Positions 1-12,700 of a stretch of DNA of 64,000 bases are shown here, piece after piece. Each line of letters starts with the position of its first letter. Positions within the stretch are counted from its first letter, which is position 1. The stretch is taken from positions 7,364,501 through 7,428,500 of the forward strand of contig NC_092573.1 of the NCBI RefSeq assembly GCF_037975245.1. Direction: 5' to 3'. The translations under genes were made by a program, and so were the position numbers. The DNA comes from Apostichopus japonicus (Eukaryota > Echinodermata > Holothuroidea > Aspidochirotida > Stichopodidae). The notes beneath the pieces are model-generated. The model had not been told where the DNA came from, made no database searches, and saw only the letters and a list, made by a program, of their open reading frames with translations.

Positions 1-51
1 AATGCCCAAAGGGGCATAAAGAACAATAAAGACTATAGTCTGAAGTATTAC

Positions 52-3000
52 CTTTGTTGATGCATCCTGGAAGCCCTCCAGGAAGTCTGTGGGACTAGCT
101 CTATGTAATTTGTCACCTTCCACAGAAGCCTGTGTGAAACAAGATGACCACATAATATGTCAATTAGGGAACAGTGAGAAACCCATTATAACCCAAAAAC
201 TCATGCAAGGAAATTAAGTAGATGATGTTACCATGGGCGTCTAGTTATCACCCAACTCAAGTCAATGCTGGCATGGCCTTCTTTATCTCACCTGGTCTAG
301 GCTTTTCTGATATTCGGATAGGGCTTCATGCCATTCTTGAAGTGAGGACATCTTTGATGATGCATCAGTCCTCAGTTGCAGGAGAAACTCCTGCTCCTTC
401 TTCTGAAACACTTTGCCAACCTCCAGGAACGACTGCTGAATATTATACAGGTTATTCTGGAGCCTGTGGATGAAAAAATATCACAAAATAAAATAAAACT
501 GTTAGCAAACTGCTTATCAACTAGAGAGCCTGAGTAGGAGAATGTGTAAAAGTAAGTTGGCCTGACATTTTGATCCTAGCAGGATCTTCTTCAGAGACTA
601 AATGACAAGTAACAGTAACAGAAGTGACAAAAACATGCACAGAATACAGACAGGTTAATGAGCATGGTGAACACAAAGAGATGGATGTAAGGGGATTAGT
701 CGACAAGGGATGGAGAAAAGAAAGAAACCGACAGGGGAGAGGAGAAGTAGGAGATAAACAGTGGAGGGACAAAGAGAGGAAAAAATATTACTTCAATTGA
801 TATAAGAAAATAGAAAGCATTTAAACAGCAAACCCTGCTTAGAGGCTCATAGGGTACTTTAAACAAAAACATAAAAAAAAAACCCAAATCAAAACAAAGT
901 ACTGACAGGAACATTATAAATGATTAAAGCAAACAACCAGTGGAATAAAGTTACTTCCTTCCATCCTGTTGGGTATATCACCTGATAGCCATCAGCCCAT
1001 TTTTTATTATGATATAATCTATGTCCCACTCAAAATTCAGATCACTCTGTTTTTTTAGTGACACATTCCTGACGTTATTTACCTCGATTCTACATCCTTC
1101 TTGGCTTTATTGAGCTGAATCAGCTGGAACTTCACTTTCGGTTTTTTCCTGCAACAAAAGAAAGAACATTGAATGATACACAGTCTATCAATCAAGAACA
1201 AACGGCAGCAACCGGCAGTGATCAAGAATGACCAAGTATGCCTGTGATTGGCATAAGCAAATAGCAACCTGAGCCACGACACTGCTGTATTATTGACTTG
1301 TTGAATGATGCATTATCATGTTTTCCCTTTAATAATGTGCTTATCTTTCAACCTGTCATAACACATGGAAGACCTGCTGATTCAAACTTTACAGTCACTA
1401 AACTGATATATGTCACTGCAACAAAAAGGCAGCAATCACACAATATGACTCAGCAATGGAGATATGAGATTGATTTATTAACTTAAGATTGAACACAGGG
1501 AGTTTTGACATCCATTAATGTACATAGAAATAAATGGGAAACTGTTCTTACTTGTCAAAGTTTTCCAATCGCTCTTTGAAATCCGATCTTTTTCTCTGGA
1601 AATAGAAAAACAAATTCTCTGAGACCTAGGTTATATGTAAATAAACAATTAATATTAGCTGAGGTAAAGCACCCCAACAATGAAAATACTAAGCCCTAAA
1701 ATCGTAATACTTTGTGAGTTATTATTGAAACAATTTAGTCCTATTAGAAGACTTATGGAAATTATGATACCTTTTATATTTTCTTTTAATATTTTGTTGT
1801 AAATAGCTGGATCAGTAGCCTCAGCAAACTCTTACATTCTTGTTTCAATATAAGAGTAAGGCATAGAAAGATCAGCTTATATTGGTTCTGTTAAACTGTA
1901 ACAGTATGTGAATGTGATAAATATTGATTGTGGAATGATGTAATTCAAATGCAGATCAGATCCTTTGATTTTTGATGCTGACAGAGACCAAGATATGACT
2001 GCGAGGTGAAAGGTCAACAATTCTTTTTGTAGAGAAACATTTCAAAGTCTACAGAAAAGGACTGGTGATCCATGAATCCTTACGAAGGATTTCACTAGAA
2101 TGACAAAGAAAGTTGTCTTTGCTTTGTGTGTGATTTCATTAAAAGTTACTTGTATACAGTATGCTAGGTTAATCCAAGTCATGTGCAACTACTGTATATA
2201 CATCTCTAAACAGTTAATAATACATTGGAAAGATCATCAACTGCCAAACACATCAGGGATCTAAATCTAGCTATAAATGACTTCTTTTTCCAAGAAAACC
2301 TTGCAGGCTCTGTGATTCCTTGCCACAATATATGCACTCAGTGACCCATGATATTATCAATGAACTTTAAAGTTTCAAGTATACCTTTGCATCAAGTGTT
2401 TCCACTCTATGTTCTTTCATGATGCCTTCATGGATCAGGTCTGTGCATTCTCTACACAGGGGAACGGGATCTGAAATGAAAAGAAATGTCTTTGCTAACA
2501 AAGAATCTGCTGCAAATATTGACTAACTATATATAGTTTAAAGCTGGATAAGCAATAGCCGACTAACCACCAACAGTGGGAAGGTAAGGAATTTGTATGT
2601 TATATCTTAGCCTACTGACAATTTACTTAATCAGTGACACATATGTCATGAGCTAGTATTCTATGTATCACAAAATGAACTTTTCCCCCACAGACATGTT
2701 TTTTGTTGGCTGCTAAGTAGCAGCTCAGCTTCTTTGTGCACTTGTGGCTTAACTTAATCTATCACAGTCCTGCATGTATCTAAGCTTTCTTGTAAATGAT
2801 ACTTCTTTTAACAATTTATCATTTAGAGCATGATATTCCTTATTCCAAATATAACTCATTTTGAAAATAATTCTCAAATGTTGTATCCAGCCTCAATTAT
2901 TGACTGTCTACTACAGCTTTCTTTTTGGTACAACTTAAGTATACAGTACCATTTCAGAGACCTATCCTAGCATGTAAGAGCAGCAATGCCCATTTTCTAC

Positions 3001-5825
3001 ATAAAAATTGAGGTGTCTCAAGTGAACAAGAGGCCAGGGAACCAGAATGAACACTCGGGAAGGGCCGTTTCCGGCCATCTGAGGGATTTGTTAAACTAAA
3101 AATTTTCTTGTGCGCTCCGCGCCAACCGATGGTGGCGCTCCGCTCAGATAGTCGTGCAGTACAACTTTGCAAATCCTGGCTACGCCCTTGACTTTTAAGG
3201 AATTTCTGTGGGTCCAACTCAAAGCTATTTCGAATGGAAAATATTTGTTAAGATATTAACAAGAAATAAACTCTAATTCAAAAGATTCCTACATTAACAA
3301 CTAGCATGATTTCACCTCATTTTGTCTCAAAAGAAAACTTGTTCCTTGTTTCCCAATTTGCACATTGGATATTGCAGTGCTAGTTTGCATATTTTTCTTG
3401 AGGGGGGGGGGGGGGCGTTGATGGAGTGATGTGTATACGCAAATAAGATAATACAATAAGAGTTATAAAAGGTACTAAATATAAGGCTGCATCAGTCCAA
3501 TCAAATTTCTGCAAAGTGCCCTTTGATGTCGGTGCCCCCCCCAGATTAAAAGTGCTTCCGCTGCCCTTGTATAGAACTATATTGTACCAACTGAGGCATA
3601 GGCTAGAGCTGTTAGTTTCTGGAACCCATTAGTTTCCTACCCTGAAAAACATTGGTTCCTCCCCTAAAAGTGTAGGTTTCCTCCCCTAAATCACAGGGGA
3701 GGAAAGTTACGTTTATTGGGGAGGAAGGTATCTTTCTCAGGAGAGGAAACTAACATTTCTCAGGAGAGGAAAGAGAGAAGACACATGTTGGCTAGGCTAT
3801 GTGGAAACTGTTAATTTAGGTAGTGAAGCAACTGTAGTAAATGTAAGTTACAATTAAGGAGATTTTAGTGAAAGAAAGTAACTAAGAGATATTTGTAGTA
3901 ATTGAAGAAACTGTGGTAAATGACTTAGGGAGGAAAGTAATGCTTGTAGGGAAGGAACAAAGGAAGGCATCTATCCTATAGGCTATGTGGAAAGAGTAAA
4001 AGCTGGTATTCCATTCCCACAATGAATACCATACACACAAACAAAAGAAACTGCATTGATCTTTCCATTACCACTTTGAATTCCATGCATGTAACTTACC
4101 CTATCTTCACATACAGTCCAATATACCCTATTCTTTATCTTTACACACACTATTTATCTTCCTATCGCTGAACAGAACTACAAAATAAGGTACCCTGTCA
4201 CATTTCCTATTTTCCTTTATAGCCTACTAAAACAACTTTCTTTAGCTTACTCTACAAAGAAAATATGCCAACAGAGCCTACACCAGAACAACAGTTTCCT
4301 CCCTTGAAAATATTCAATATAGTACAGTATGTTAGTTTCCTAACCAAACGTGCTATGTTCCTCCATTAACGTTACTTTTCTCCATTAAATCTTTTCTTAC
4401 AGTTAATTCCACTGACTATTCTTTCTACATAGCCTAGCATATATGCCTCCCCTGAAAAACGTTAGCCTAGTTTCCTCCCCTGAAAAAACCGAAGTTTCCT
4501 CCCCTGAAAACCTTACTTTCCTCCCTTATGAAAAAGTATGATTTAGTAATGTTTGAAGGGGAGGAAAGTAACAATTTTCTGGAGAGCAAACAAACAGGTC
4601 CGGAAACTAATGGCCCCTAAGCGGGGCCCATGTCATTCTGCCATCAGAACACTCCGCCATAGTATATGTGCTCTTTCCCCCAAAGGAAAAGTGCCATTCC
4701 GGCATTTTACTCCGATGGCGGTAAAGCACTTATGTATGGCGGTAAAGCACTTATGTATGGCGGAAAGAGCACATTATTGTGGGTCACCGTAGGCCTATAT
4801 GCACTGTATATTGCTTCGCTTCAAACTACCTAGGCCCACAAAATCCACAAAATCGGTTATTAAAATCAACAATCAGTCTTTTTAAACATAAACAATCAAT
4901 AAACAATTACAGAGTACAGAGTGAAAATATAAAGGGCTATATAATATTATGTCGGTGGGTATTGTGTATGGTGTTTTAGTCATAATTCATAACCTCATTC
5001 AGTGGGTTTGTGAACGTTAGTAACAATAGACCTAAGCCTGCGAAGTAATCAAAAAGAAAAAAGATACCGCCTTTTGCAACTTTTTTTTTAAACCATCATT
5101 ACACGGACTGCAGTTTTAATACTTTTTTAGATACTCAATCCTTCATAACGCGGGCGTCCCTTTACCCTTTTATCCACCGACCGCCTCATACTTCTTTAAT
5201 AATCCCATCATTACAAACACCCCAAGCCTCCTGTAAATTATAAGCAGCTTAACTTTTCTGACATGAACTCAGTCTAACCATCCTTTATCAACGTTCTTTG
5301 ATACTTTCTCATGTTATTTTAATCATCCTGCCTGAATTTGGTATCCTAAAATTGAGGAAAAATATAGTGTACAGGTAAGTGAAAAAAAAGGTGTTTTCCG
5401 CACAAGAATTTTTTCAGCGGAAAGTAATCTGCGGAAAGTAACGTATGCGGAAAACAACTGAAACCAACCCCCCCCCCCCAGACTACACTACTACAGGTTA
5501 CATTGCACTGAAACTAGTGTTCACACACAGAAGGATCACAAGTAAACGAACACTAGCCTAAATGAGCGACATTTCAAGTAAAAAAGGTCCTAGGCCTACT
5601 TCATTGGTTCGTTGAAGACGACAAAGGCTCCCATTACAACTGCTCGTACTAGTGACATTAGGCTAGGCCAATTTATTTCCTACTAAATATACGTTAGGCT
5701 AACCCACGTGAAAATTTGTAAGGCCGAACTCTATTGTATTTCTCACCAGAACGTATTTTTCCACCACAATCTGGACATTCTACGGCGATATCCAGATTTC
5801 CACATCGTCCACATCCTGCTGCCAT
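52..5825 (-). CDS. B-box-type zinc finger / coiled-coil protein, N-terminal part (gene continues past left edge)
   Basis: Six coding exons join in phase on the minus strand: 5747-5825 (ATG at 5825), 2385-2470, 1552-1595, 1083-1148, 292-463 and 52-129, all with GT-AG introns. They give about 157 residues before the window ends. The start has Cys/His pairs at C5-C8, C17-C20, C32-C35 and H40/H47, the ligand order of a B-box zinc finger; the C20-C32 gap is longer than usual and contains the first intron. From about residue 55 the chain is Lys/Glu/Gln-rich, with a likely coiled coil from about residue 75 to 145. B-box plus coiled coil suggests a TRIM-like protein without an N-terminal RING, but I do not recognise the ortholog. 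Another zinc-binding fold is possible. The 3.3-kb first intron is full of repeats. Confidence 0.6.
480..766 (+). repeat. Dispersed repeat with hammerhead-like motif, copy 1
   Basis: This stretch is a near match, in opposite orientation, to 25337-25562, and its first 120 bases match 63647-63765. It lies in the intron upstream of coding exon 5 of the minus-strand B-box gene. Read on the minus strand, bases 600-560 contain CTGAAGA followed by a GATCCT/AGGATC hairpin, resembling the first core box and stem II of a hammerhead ribozyme. The second box, normally GAAA, reads CAAAA in this copy, so this copy is probably inactive. Confidence 0.6.
2986..3569 (-). mobile_element. Non-autonomous hAT-like TIR element, copy A (truncated)
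   Basis: The segment matches, in reverse orientation, the element at 34323-34976. It ends at 3569 with the same terminal motif (TTCCGCTGCCCTTG), but the other end is missing about 85 bases. It contains a G-run near 3400 and a C-run near 3535, as the other copies do. The short ORF across 2954-3217 is a by-product of the repeat and is not a gene. It lies in the first intron of the B-box gene. Confidence 0.7.
3610..4615. repeat. Fold-back region built of GGGGAGGAAA / TTTCCTCCCC words
   Basis: Between 3630 and 4600 the word TTTCCTCCCC and its complement GGGGAGGAAA recur many times. The outer edges are inverted: CCATTAGTTTCC near 3628 and GGAAACTAATGG near 4602. This is the layout of a fold-back element or an inverted minisatellite. 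Just outside it, a 22-bp unit with GGCGGTAAAGCACTTATGTAT is repeated twice (4716-4760). No coding potential is seen. Confidence 0.55.
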
Positions 5826-6790
5826 TTTCTCTTCGCGTCAACTAAATCTGTTTTTCCGTTTTTTAGTGTCAATTGCTAATTCGTAGATTTTTATACCTTC
5901 GTCTCATCCGTACGACATTCGCACTGTGTGAGCTGTATTGTAGTGTAAGAACAATCTCTGTGCTTTAGGGGAAAACCATCCCAAAGCTATCACCAGTTTC
6001 ATCACCGCATTCAATACCAGTTTCACGTTACGTTGTTTACATGTGACTCCCATCAATGGTCCACTGAACATCAAGCCTTACTTCATGGCTAAATTAGAAC
6101 AATATCTTCATTGGTACTACAACTCCAGTTAAATACGGTTGGCTTTCTTCGTTCCATTTACTTAACAAATGTGGGTAAAAGCGTCTAACGTTGGAACTTC
6201 ATCACACTACGCTACATTTTATGTTTATCGAACTGGTACTGTTCTAGATGAGCCATTATTAATTTGCGTTGTAACTAGTTACGCGAAATATAAATACTGT
6301 AACTACCGCCAATGACAGGCGTGGCCATTGGCATTTCACTTAAGCCTAGGTTTTTTTTCTTCAAATGTGCATATATGTTTATGTCTGGTAATAAATATAA
6401 TTGTGGAATTCTTTTGTGAATGAATATCTCCCTACCACTAACTCCATTCCCCTTGCACCATGCATCTGAAATTAATATGTGTATAGCCTCCTTTGTTCTG
6501 ATGCACAAGAAACATGAGAATGGTTAGGAAGACTTTGCCAGGGTATGTTTGAACTTCATTTTTCGTAACAAGAAAATAACAGCAGAGGTCAATTAAGCAA
6601 CTAAGGCCTCATAAAATATACATATCTACTGACTAAAGATGGTCTTGACCTTGATCGCAATTAATATCACATTGTTCTTTCAGTGTATCATGGTAACATT
6701 AATGAAGAATAAATAATTATTTATTGGTTGAATTGAATTAGATTACTTAGTTGATCAATTTTCCCCCCATTTATTAGATCCAGATGAACA
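5826..6790. promoter_or_regulatory. Divergent intergenic region between B-box gene and PIGB
   Basis: The start codons of the minus-strand B-box gene (5825) and plus-strand PIGB (6791) are 965 bases apart and point away from each other, so this stretch should hold both promoters or one bidirectional promoter. The part next to 5825-6050 is richer in CpG than its surroundings. No TATA box is convincing. The right third holds a copy of a 200-bp repeat (6279-6478). Confidence 0.4.
6279..6478 (+). repeat. 200-bp direct repeat, copy 1 (PIGB upstream)
   Basis: It is nearly identical to 7967-8180, starting at the same ttacgcgaaatataaatac word and ending at catctgaaattaatat. Copy 2 has about 14 extra bases in the middle. 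One copy lies before PIGB exon 1 and the other in PIGB intron 2, about 1.5 kb apart in the same orientation. Confidence 0.85.
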
Positions 6791-9700
6791 ATGTTAAGAG
6801 GTAGAAAAGAAATATCAAGGTAAGCGTGCACTTTTTCACCGTATACAGAATTTAACAAAATTACAGGTATACTGAGAATTGCTCAACATTTGGTATTCGA
6901 ACTTTGGTTCAAAGTTTTCTGTAAAGTTCTATTATCTGCACTCATGATATAGTTCTTAGCAATCCACTCAATACCTATAGGAGTATCATAGTTGTCTTAC
7001 TTCTAGAGAGCATGGTGGCCAATTGTCTAAGGCGTCGGACCTGTGATCCAAGGATTACTGGTTCGATTCCTGTCTAGTTCATTACGTTGTGTCCTTGGGG
7101 AAGACGCTTTATCTCAATTGCCTCTCTCCACCCAGGGGTTAATTAAATAGGGTACTAGTGAGGTAACTTGTCCTTGGGCGCAGTATACAACTGCAGCCGC
7201 CTGGAGGGATTGTCTCTGGGACAGGTTATCACTGACCATTGGTAATAAAACGTCTGTAAAGCGCTTTGAAACCTATCGCTGGTATAAAGTGCTATATAGT
7301 AAATCGAACATTATTATTTATTAATATTACTATATTGAAAGTCATCAGCATTGAGCCAAAATTATTTCCAGACTCTGTTCAAAGTGACTATTCAATGTTT
7401 CATTCACCTTACATAGGCCTACTCTGTGGAAGGAGTTTGTATAGAAATAATCATTACTTAACTATTTGGAATTTCTAGCATTCTTGGGGGCACTACTGAT
7501 GACTTTTCAAAGCACCCTTATTGTTTGCAGTTTGTATTATGGTATGACATTTCATGTGTAATGGGTGTGATAGCTGTACACTCAATGTCACAGAAAGATG
7601 AAACTAGATTGTGAAATCCCGCAAGTGGCAATTTTCCATTAAAGATAGATTATTACAATTGCTATGTCAAACAATTTTTCCATATTTCTACAACAGGGAA
7701 GAGCATCAGGAAGTCACGGACCTTCACAATGGAAAGTCTGCCCAGTCTCTTAGTCTGGGAAAACTTGCAGTCTTCCTTGTGATATTCCGATGTCTTAATA
7801 CTGTCTTGGTGCAAACATCATTTGTTCCTGATGAGTACTGGCAAAGTTTGGAAGTAGCTCACAAGACTACATTTGGATATCCTTAAAGAATAATTTTGAT
7901 AAATGTTTTTGTTTATTATTTAATTCCCATTTCTTTATATCAATTTTGGTAAATGCGAAATGCGTTACGCGAAATATAAATACTGTAACTACCGCCAATG
8001 ACAGGCGTGGCCATTGGCATTTCACTTAAGCCTAGGTTTTTTCTTCTTCAAATGTGCATATATGTTTATGTCTGGTAATAAAAATAATTGTGAAATTGTT
8101 TTATTAACCTCAGTTAGTGAATGGATATCTCCCTACCACTAACTCCATTCCCCTTGCACCATGCATCTGAAATTAATATTATATTATTCCCATTTCTTTA
8201 TATCAATTTGGGCTCTTATAGTTCTATGATTCAACATGGACAAATTGGCAAGTGTCTAAAAAAATGTTGCCACAATCAACACTAAGGTCATCATGTTAAC
8301 AGTGCCATGGTAACATGTAAAACATCCACATTGGAATGTTTGTCAAAGCCAATCATAAAATATGATTTGATTGAAACTTCATAGCCTCTATAAAATGACC
8401 TTTTGATGAGAAATTGGTATATTTTGAAATCAAGTAACTAAGTATGTGTGACTGTTTGTAATTTTATGATTCCTTAATGTAAAGTGTACCTATGGATATT
8501 TGACTTGGGAATGGGTCACTGGGTTACGAGGATTTACATATCCAGCCATGTTTACAGTGCTTTACAAGCTCCTTGATGTCTTTGGTATTGATCATCCATA
8601 CTTGTTGGTAAGTAAATCCCTTATTTGCTGTATGTGTAATACTAATGAGTGATATTAATAATGTAAAGAAAGATGTGTTGTCAAATAGTTAATGTAGGAC
8701 GTTAATGTAGGACATTATTGTTTTAAAGGTTTTGTCTCTATATATCTCTATAAAAATACTTGAGCACAAACTACACTTTGGATGAGTCATCATTCATTAA
8801 TGTCCCACTGATGTAATCCTAACTCTTGGAATGAAAACTAATTAGTTTTAAAGTAAGCATTAACAATTATTGACAGATTAAGGCTTAGCAATCTTTTTTT
8901 CTTCAAGGTTTTGGGCAAAAAAAAATTCTTAAAGAATATTCCTTATGTGGACCTATCAAACAGCTGCTCAAATATATTGAACTTTGAGGTGGACAGAGGT
9001 TTAAACTTCTTTTAGTATTAATATATCTGTTTATTGAAAAATAAAAGGATAAAATGCCCTTGGCAGGGACTTGCTTCTTATTTTTTACCCATCTTGAATG
9101 AAATAATGCAGCTCTATGTTGATAGTTACCATCATAAATGTTTAGACATCTTATTTACCTGACTGTATACATGTAATTTCTGTTTGAAATCTTTCTGCAA
9201 CTTGAGTTTGCAACAGCCTACTTTTAACTAAGGTATTTGTCTGTCCGTCACCAATCTTTGATTCCTCTTTATAGATTATTCTTCCTCGTCTCCTGCAAGG
9301 AATTTTCTCAGCTGGACAGGACATAGCATTATTTTTGTTATCATGGAAATTATTTGATCATCAATCAGCTTATTGGACGGTTTGTATAACATTCACTTCT
9401 GTAGTTCTATGAATCCTGTATCAAAATTTACATTAAACTTTATCACACCCTCCCCACCTCAGTCACCCCACCCACCCACCCCCACCCATCCCATCCCACC
9501 CCATCCATCCTCACCATAATCTACAGAAGCCAATTATATTATCCTGTTGTAAAGGCAATCGATAAAAGAATTGCTAATTTGTGTATGTATCCAGCTAGAT
9601 ACAGCTTACATATTTTAGACTACCTGAGAATTTAGTTATCATCTACCAATTATGGTTGAGTTTTTTTTTGAAACATTAAAATGTTGTTGTAGTTGTATGG

Positions 9701-12700
9701 AGATGCCATCTTCATAAAAAATAAACCTATGAAATGATTTGATGACCAAGATAACTTCAGTCTGATATTTTACAATCACCCTGTGTCATCTATCTCTATT
9801 TGTTTCCTTGACAACACAATGCAGTTGTTTTGTCATCTGACATCATGGTTCACATTCTACACGGCAACAAGGACTCTCACTAATACAATGGAAAGTATTT
9901 GTACAACTTTTGGATTACTGTTTTATCCATGGCCTAGTTCATTATCAAGGTAAGAAGCACAGCTGCATATATGAATATTCAACATCAAAAGTAGATGTGT
10001 TTAAGTTATTCAAGGTTCATGTTTGAGACAGGAGGAATTGTTGTTAATGACCAGTGCAGTATGGCGAAGATGTTATCTGGGAGGTTGTGGGTTTCAACTG
10101 TGGCTGGCAACAGTAAGGTGTACGTATGGTATGTGTGTATGGTGTGTAGGAACTGTACATATGTACGGTATGTGGATATAGCTCTCTAATCATATCTAAT
10201 TTAGCTTTTTGTTTAATTATCAGAGTTTGGTTAATTTGCTAAACATTTGTATGGAAATGTATACATTACATTATATCCTGCCTATAATTCACTGATATAC
10301 GTTTCTTAGTTTTCGGCAATCCCATTGACTTATCAATGAGTTTTGTAAATTGAACATTTTTGCATTTGTTTTCCAAAGTAGTATTGAAGGACCTTTTCAA
10401 ATGTCCAATTTGTATTCAGTTTAAATATGATTTAATTATAAGTTTCTGGGAATACAAGATTACTTTTTATAAATTTTCTTCACACAGAGAACCAGGTAAT
10501 GCCCGACTATGTGTACTATTTTCTGCGGTTTCTGTTGTGATGAGGCCTACAGCTGCTATAATTTGGTTTCCTCTTTATCTGTGGCATTTGATGCGAACCA
10601 ATGAAAAGTCGAAAATGATCTTCACCATCTACGCTCCTATTGGGTATGTAAGTAACTCGGTATAATATTGAGGTGCACAAATGCAATGTAGATTGAGAAT
10701 AACCGTCACATATAAAGTACTACAGACGTTAACTTTTAATTATCACTTTTCAACAGATTGGCTGTGCTCCTGATATCCATGGTGATTGATTACACATTTT
10801 ATGGGAAGGTGAGATATTAACCACTTGTGCAAAACTAGATAAATCTGCATATTGTATTAATTTTAATATCATCTTTGTGTTGAATCTTTGACATTTTTGA
10901 ATTATTGAAAAATAACTTGTGGTTCTTGGCCAGTTGAAATGTGAAACGAAAAACAATATCAGCTTTAACTTGTTACTTTCTATTCCCTTTCTCTCTAATC
11001 ATACTCTTTTTTTCCCTTTTTTTTTTGACTGTTTGAGATCTGTGAATATGCTGTGCTAATGGTTGGTTTTTATCATCTCTGAAGTTAACTGCAGCAAGTT
11101 AAGGTACACAGTTGTGTAATGCTGACAGTGTATACTTATGTATTGTCTTAGTAAAGCCAGTAACTACCTTTTAAATTATTTAGGACAAGCAAAAAAAAAA
11201 GAAGAGACTGAAGCTAGAGTTTGAACAGAAGTTCAAGGTGAATTGAGTCAAGAGTATTCTTTTAGTTTCTTCTTTTTAACCGTACTAATGTGAGGAATGC
11301 TTTAATTATAGCAAGTATTCCTAAATATTTTACAACAAACAGGTTAATTCTTTCATAAAAAAAATACTGAAACTAGAGTTTGAACAGAAGTTGCACTCTT
11401 GTTAAAGGGTCAATAGTATTCTTTTATTTGCTTCTTTTCAACCTTACTGATGTGAGGAATGCTTTAATTGTAGCAAGTATTCCTGAATATTTTACAACAA
11501 ACAGGTTAATTCTTTCATTCTTTGGACTGCTTTTACTCTCCTCTTTTCTTCCAACAGTTGGTGTTTGTTCAGTATAACTTTCTGGAGTTTAATGTTCTTC
11601 ATGATATGGGTGAATTTTATGGATCTCACCCTTGGCATTGGTACATTACTCAAGGCTTACCTGCGATTCTCGGACCTCATCTACCTCTGGTGGTGCTGGG
11701 TGGCAGGGGTGATGCTCGGAGGTTGCTACCACTGGTGCTGCTGGTTCTATGGGTGGTTCTCTCTTACAGGTGAGATGGAGTCTCCTTGCCATTACTCACA
11801 TAAAAAGACTGAAATGTATAGTATGTGATGAGCACAGTGATGATATGAAAACCCATCTTAAAACAACTTAATACAAAGATTCAATAGAAACAGCTGAATA
11901 TGTATAAAGTGATGTTACTCCCGCACCAGTCAAATGTCCTTATCATTAAATATTAATTGATTAAAACTATAACACATGTGTAGAAACTTAAGGGTATCTG
12001 TCACAATTCAACACAAGGAGAATCACTCATTGATAAACCTATAGCAGCACTTCACATACATTTATCATTGCAAACTTCTTGGCATCAACTGTTATGGATA
12101 TTAAATTACCAGCAAGTTTTCACCTCTTAGGGCAAGAAGGGGTCCTGCAATTCATTGAAATTGAAGTAGATTTTATAAACTGTGTCAGGAAAATAACTGA
12201 TAGCATTTTACTTCCTTCACATGCTAGAAAGCTGCCTTAACTATGTAAACATTCCGCAGGTCCATGTGCTGATCAGTCTTTTTCCAATAAATTGATTATG
12301 GTGCCTTTTTGATGTTCTAATAAATTTAACTTCTGACATTCATAATTTCTTTATCCTACAGCTTCTTGAGTCATAAGGAGTTTCGTTTTATTTTGCCCGT
12401 TTTACCTATCTGTATGTTATTCTGTGGTAAGTGACTTTCTTCAGTTTTTAACACTTTTCATTATTATTTCAAGAATTCAGAAGTATCTCTTAATTCTTTT
12501 GATGAATTAATATATTTGAAAAGTCTTCAGCGTTTCAGTGTCTCACTTGTCATTTCTACCAACCAGTTTACTAAGCAAAGAGAGCTTTATTGACAAGTTA
12601 CTCAAATTAATTTTTCATTGCAAAGAAACAATTGCACAATTTTGATTTTTTTTTTTCCAGATAACTGTTCTTAAAATTTGAAGAGAAAGTGTCTATTTAT

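Noticed and set aside
7005-7080. A functional tRNA gene at the SINE head
   Set aside because: The anticodon arm does not pair well and the sequence continues into the SINE body shared with 58208-58490.
7886-7960. PIGB ending at the stop codon at 7884-7886 as a short gene
   Set aside because: The stop lies inside the AT-AC intron; eleven further exons continue the protein in phase.
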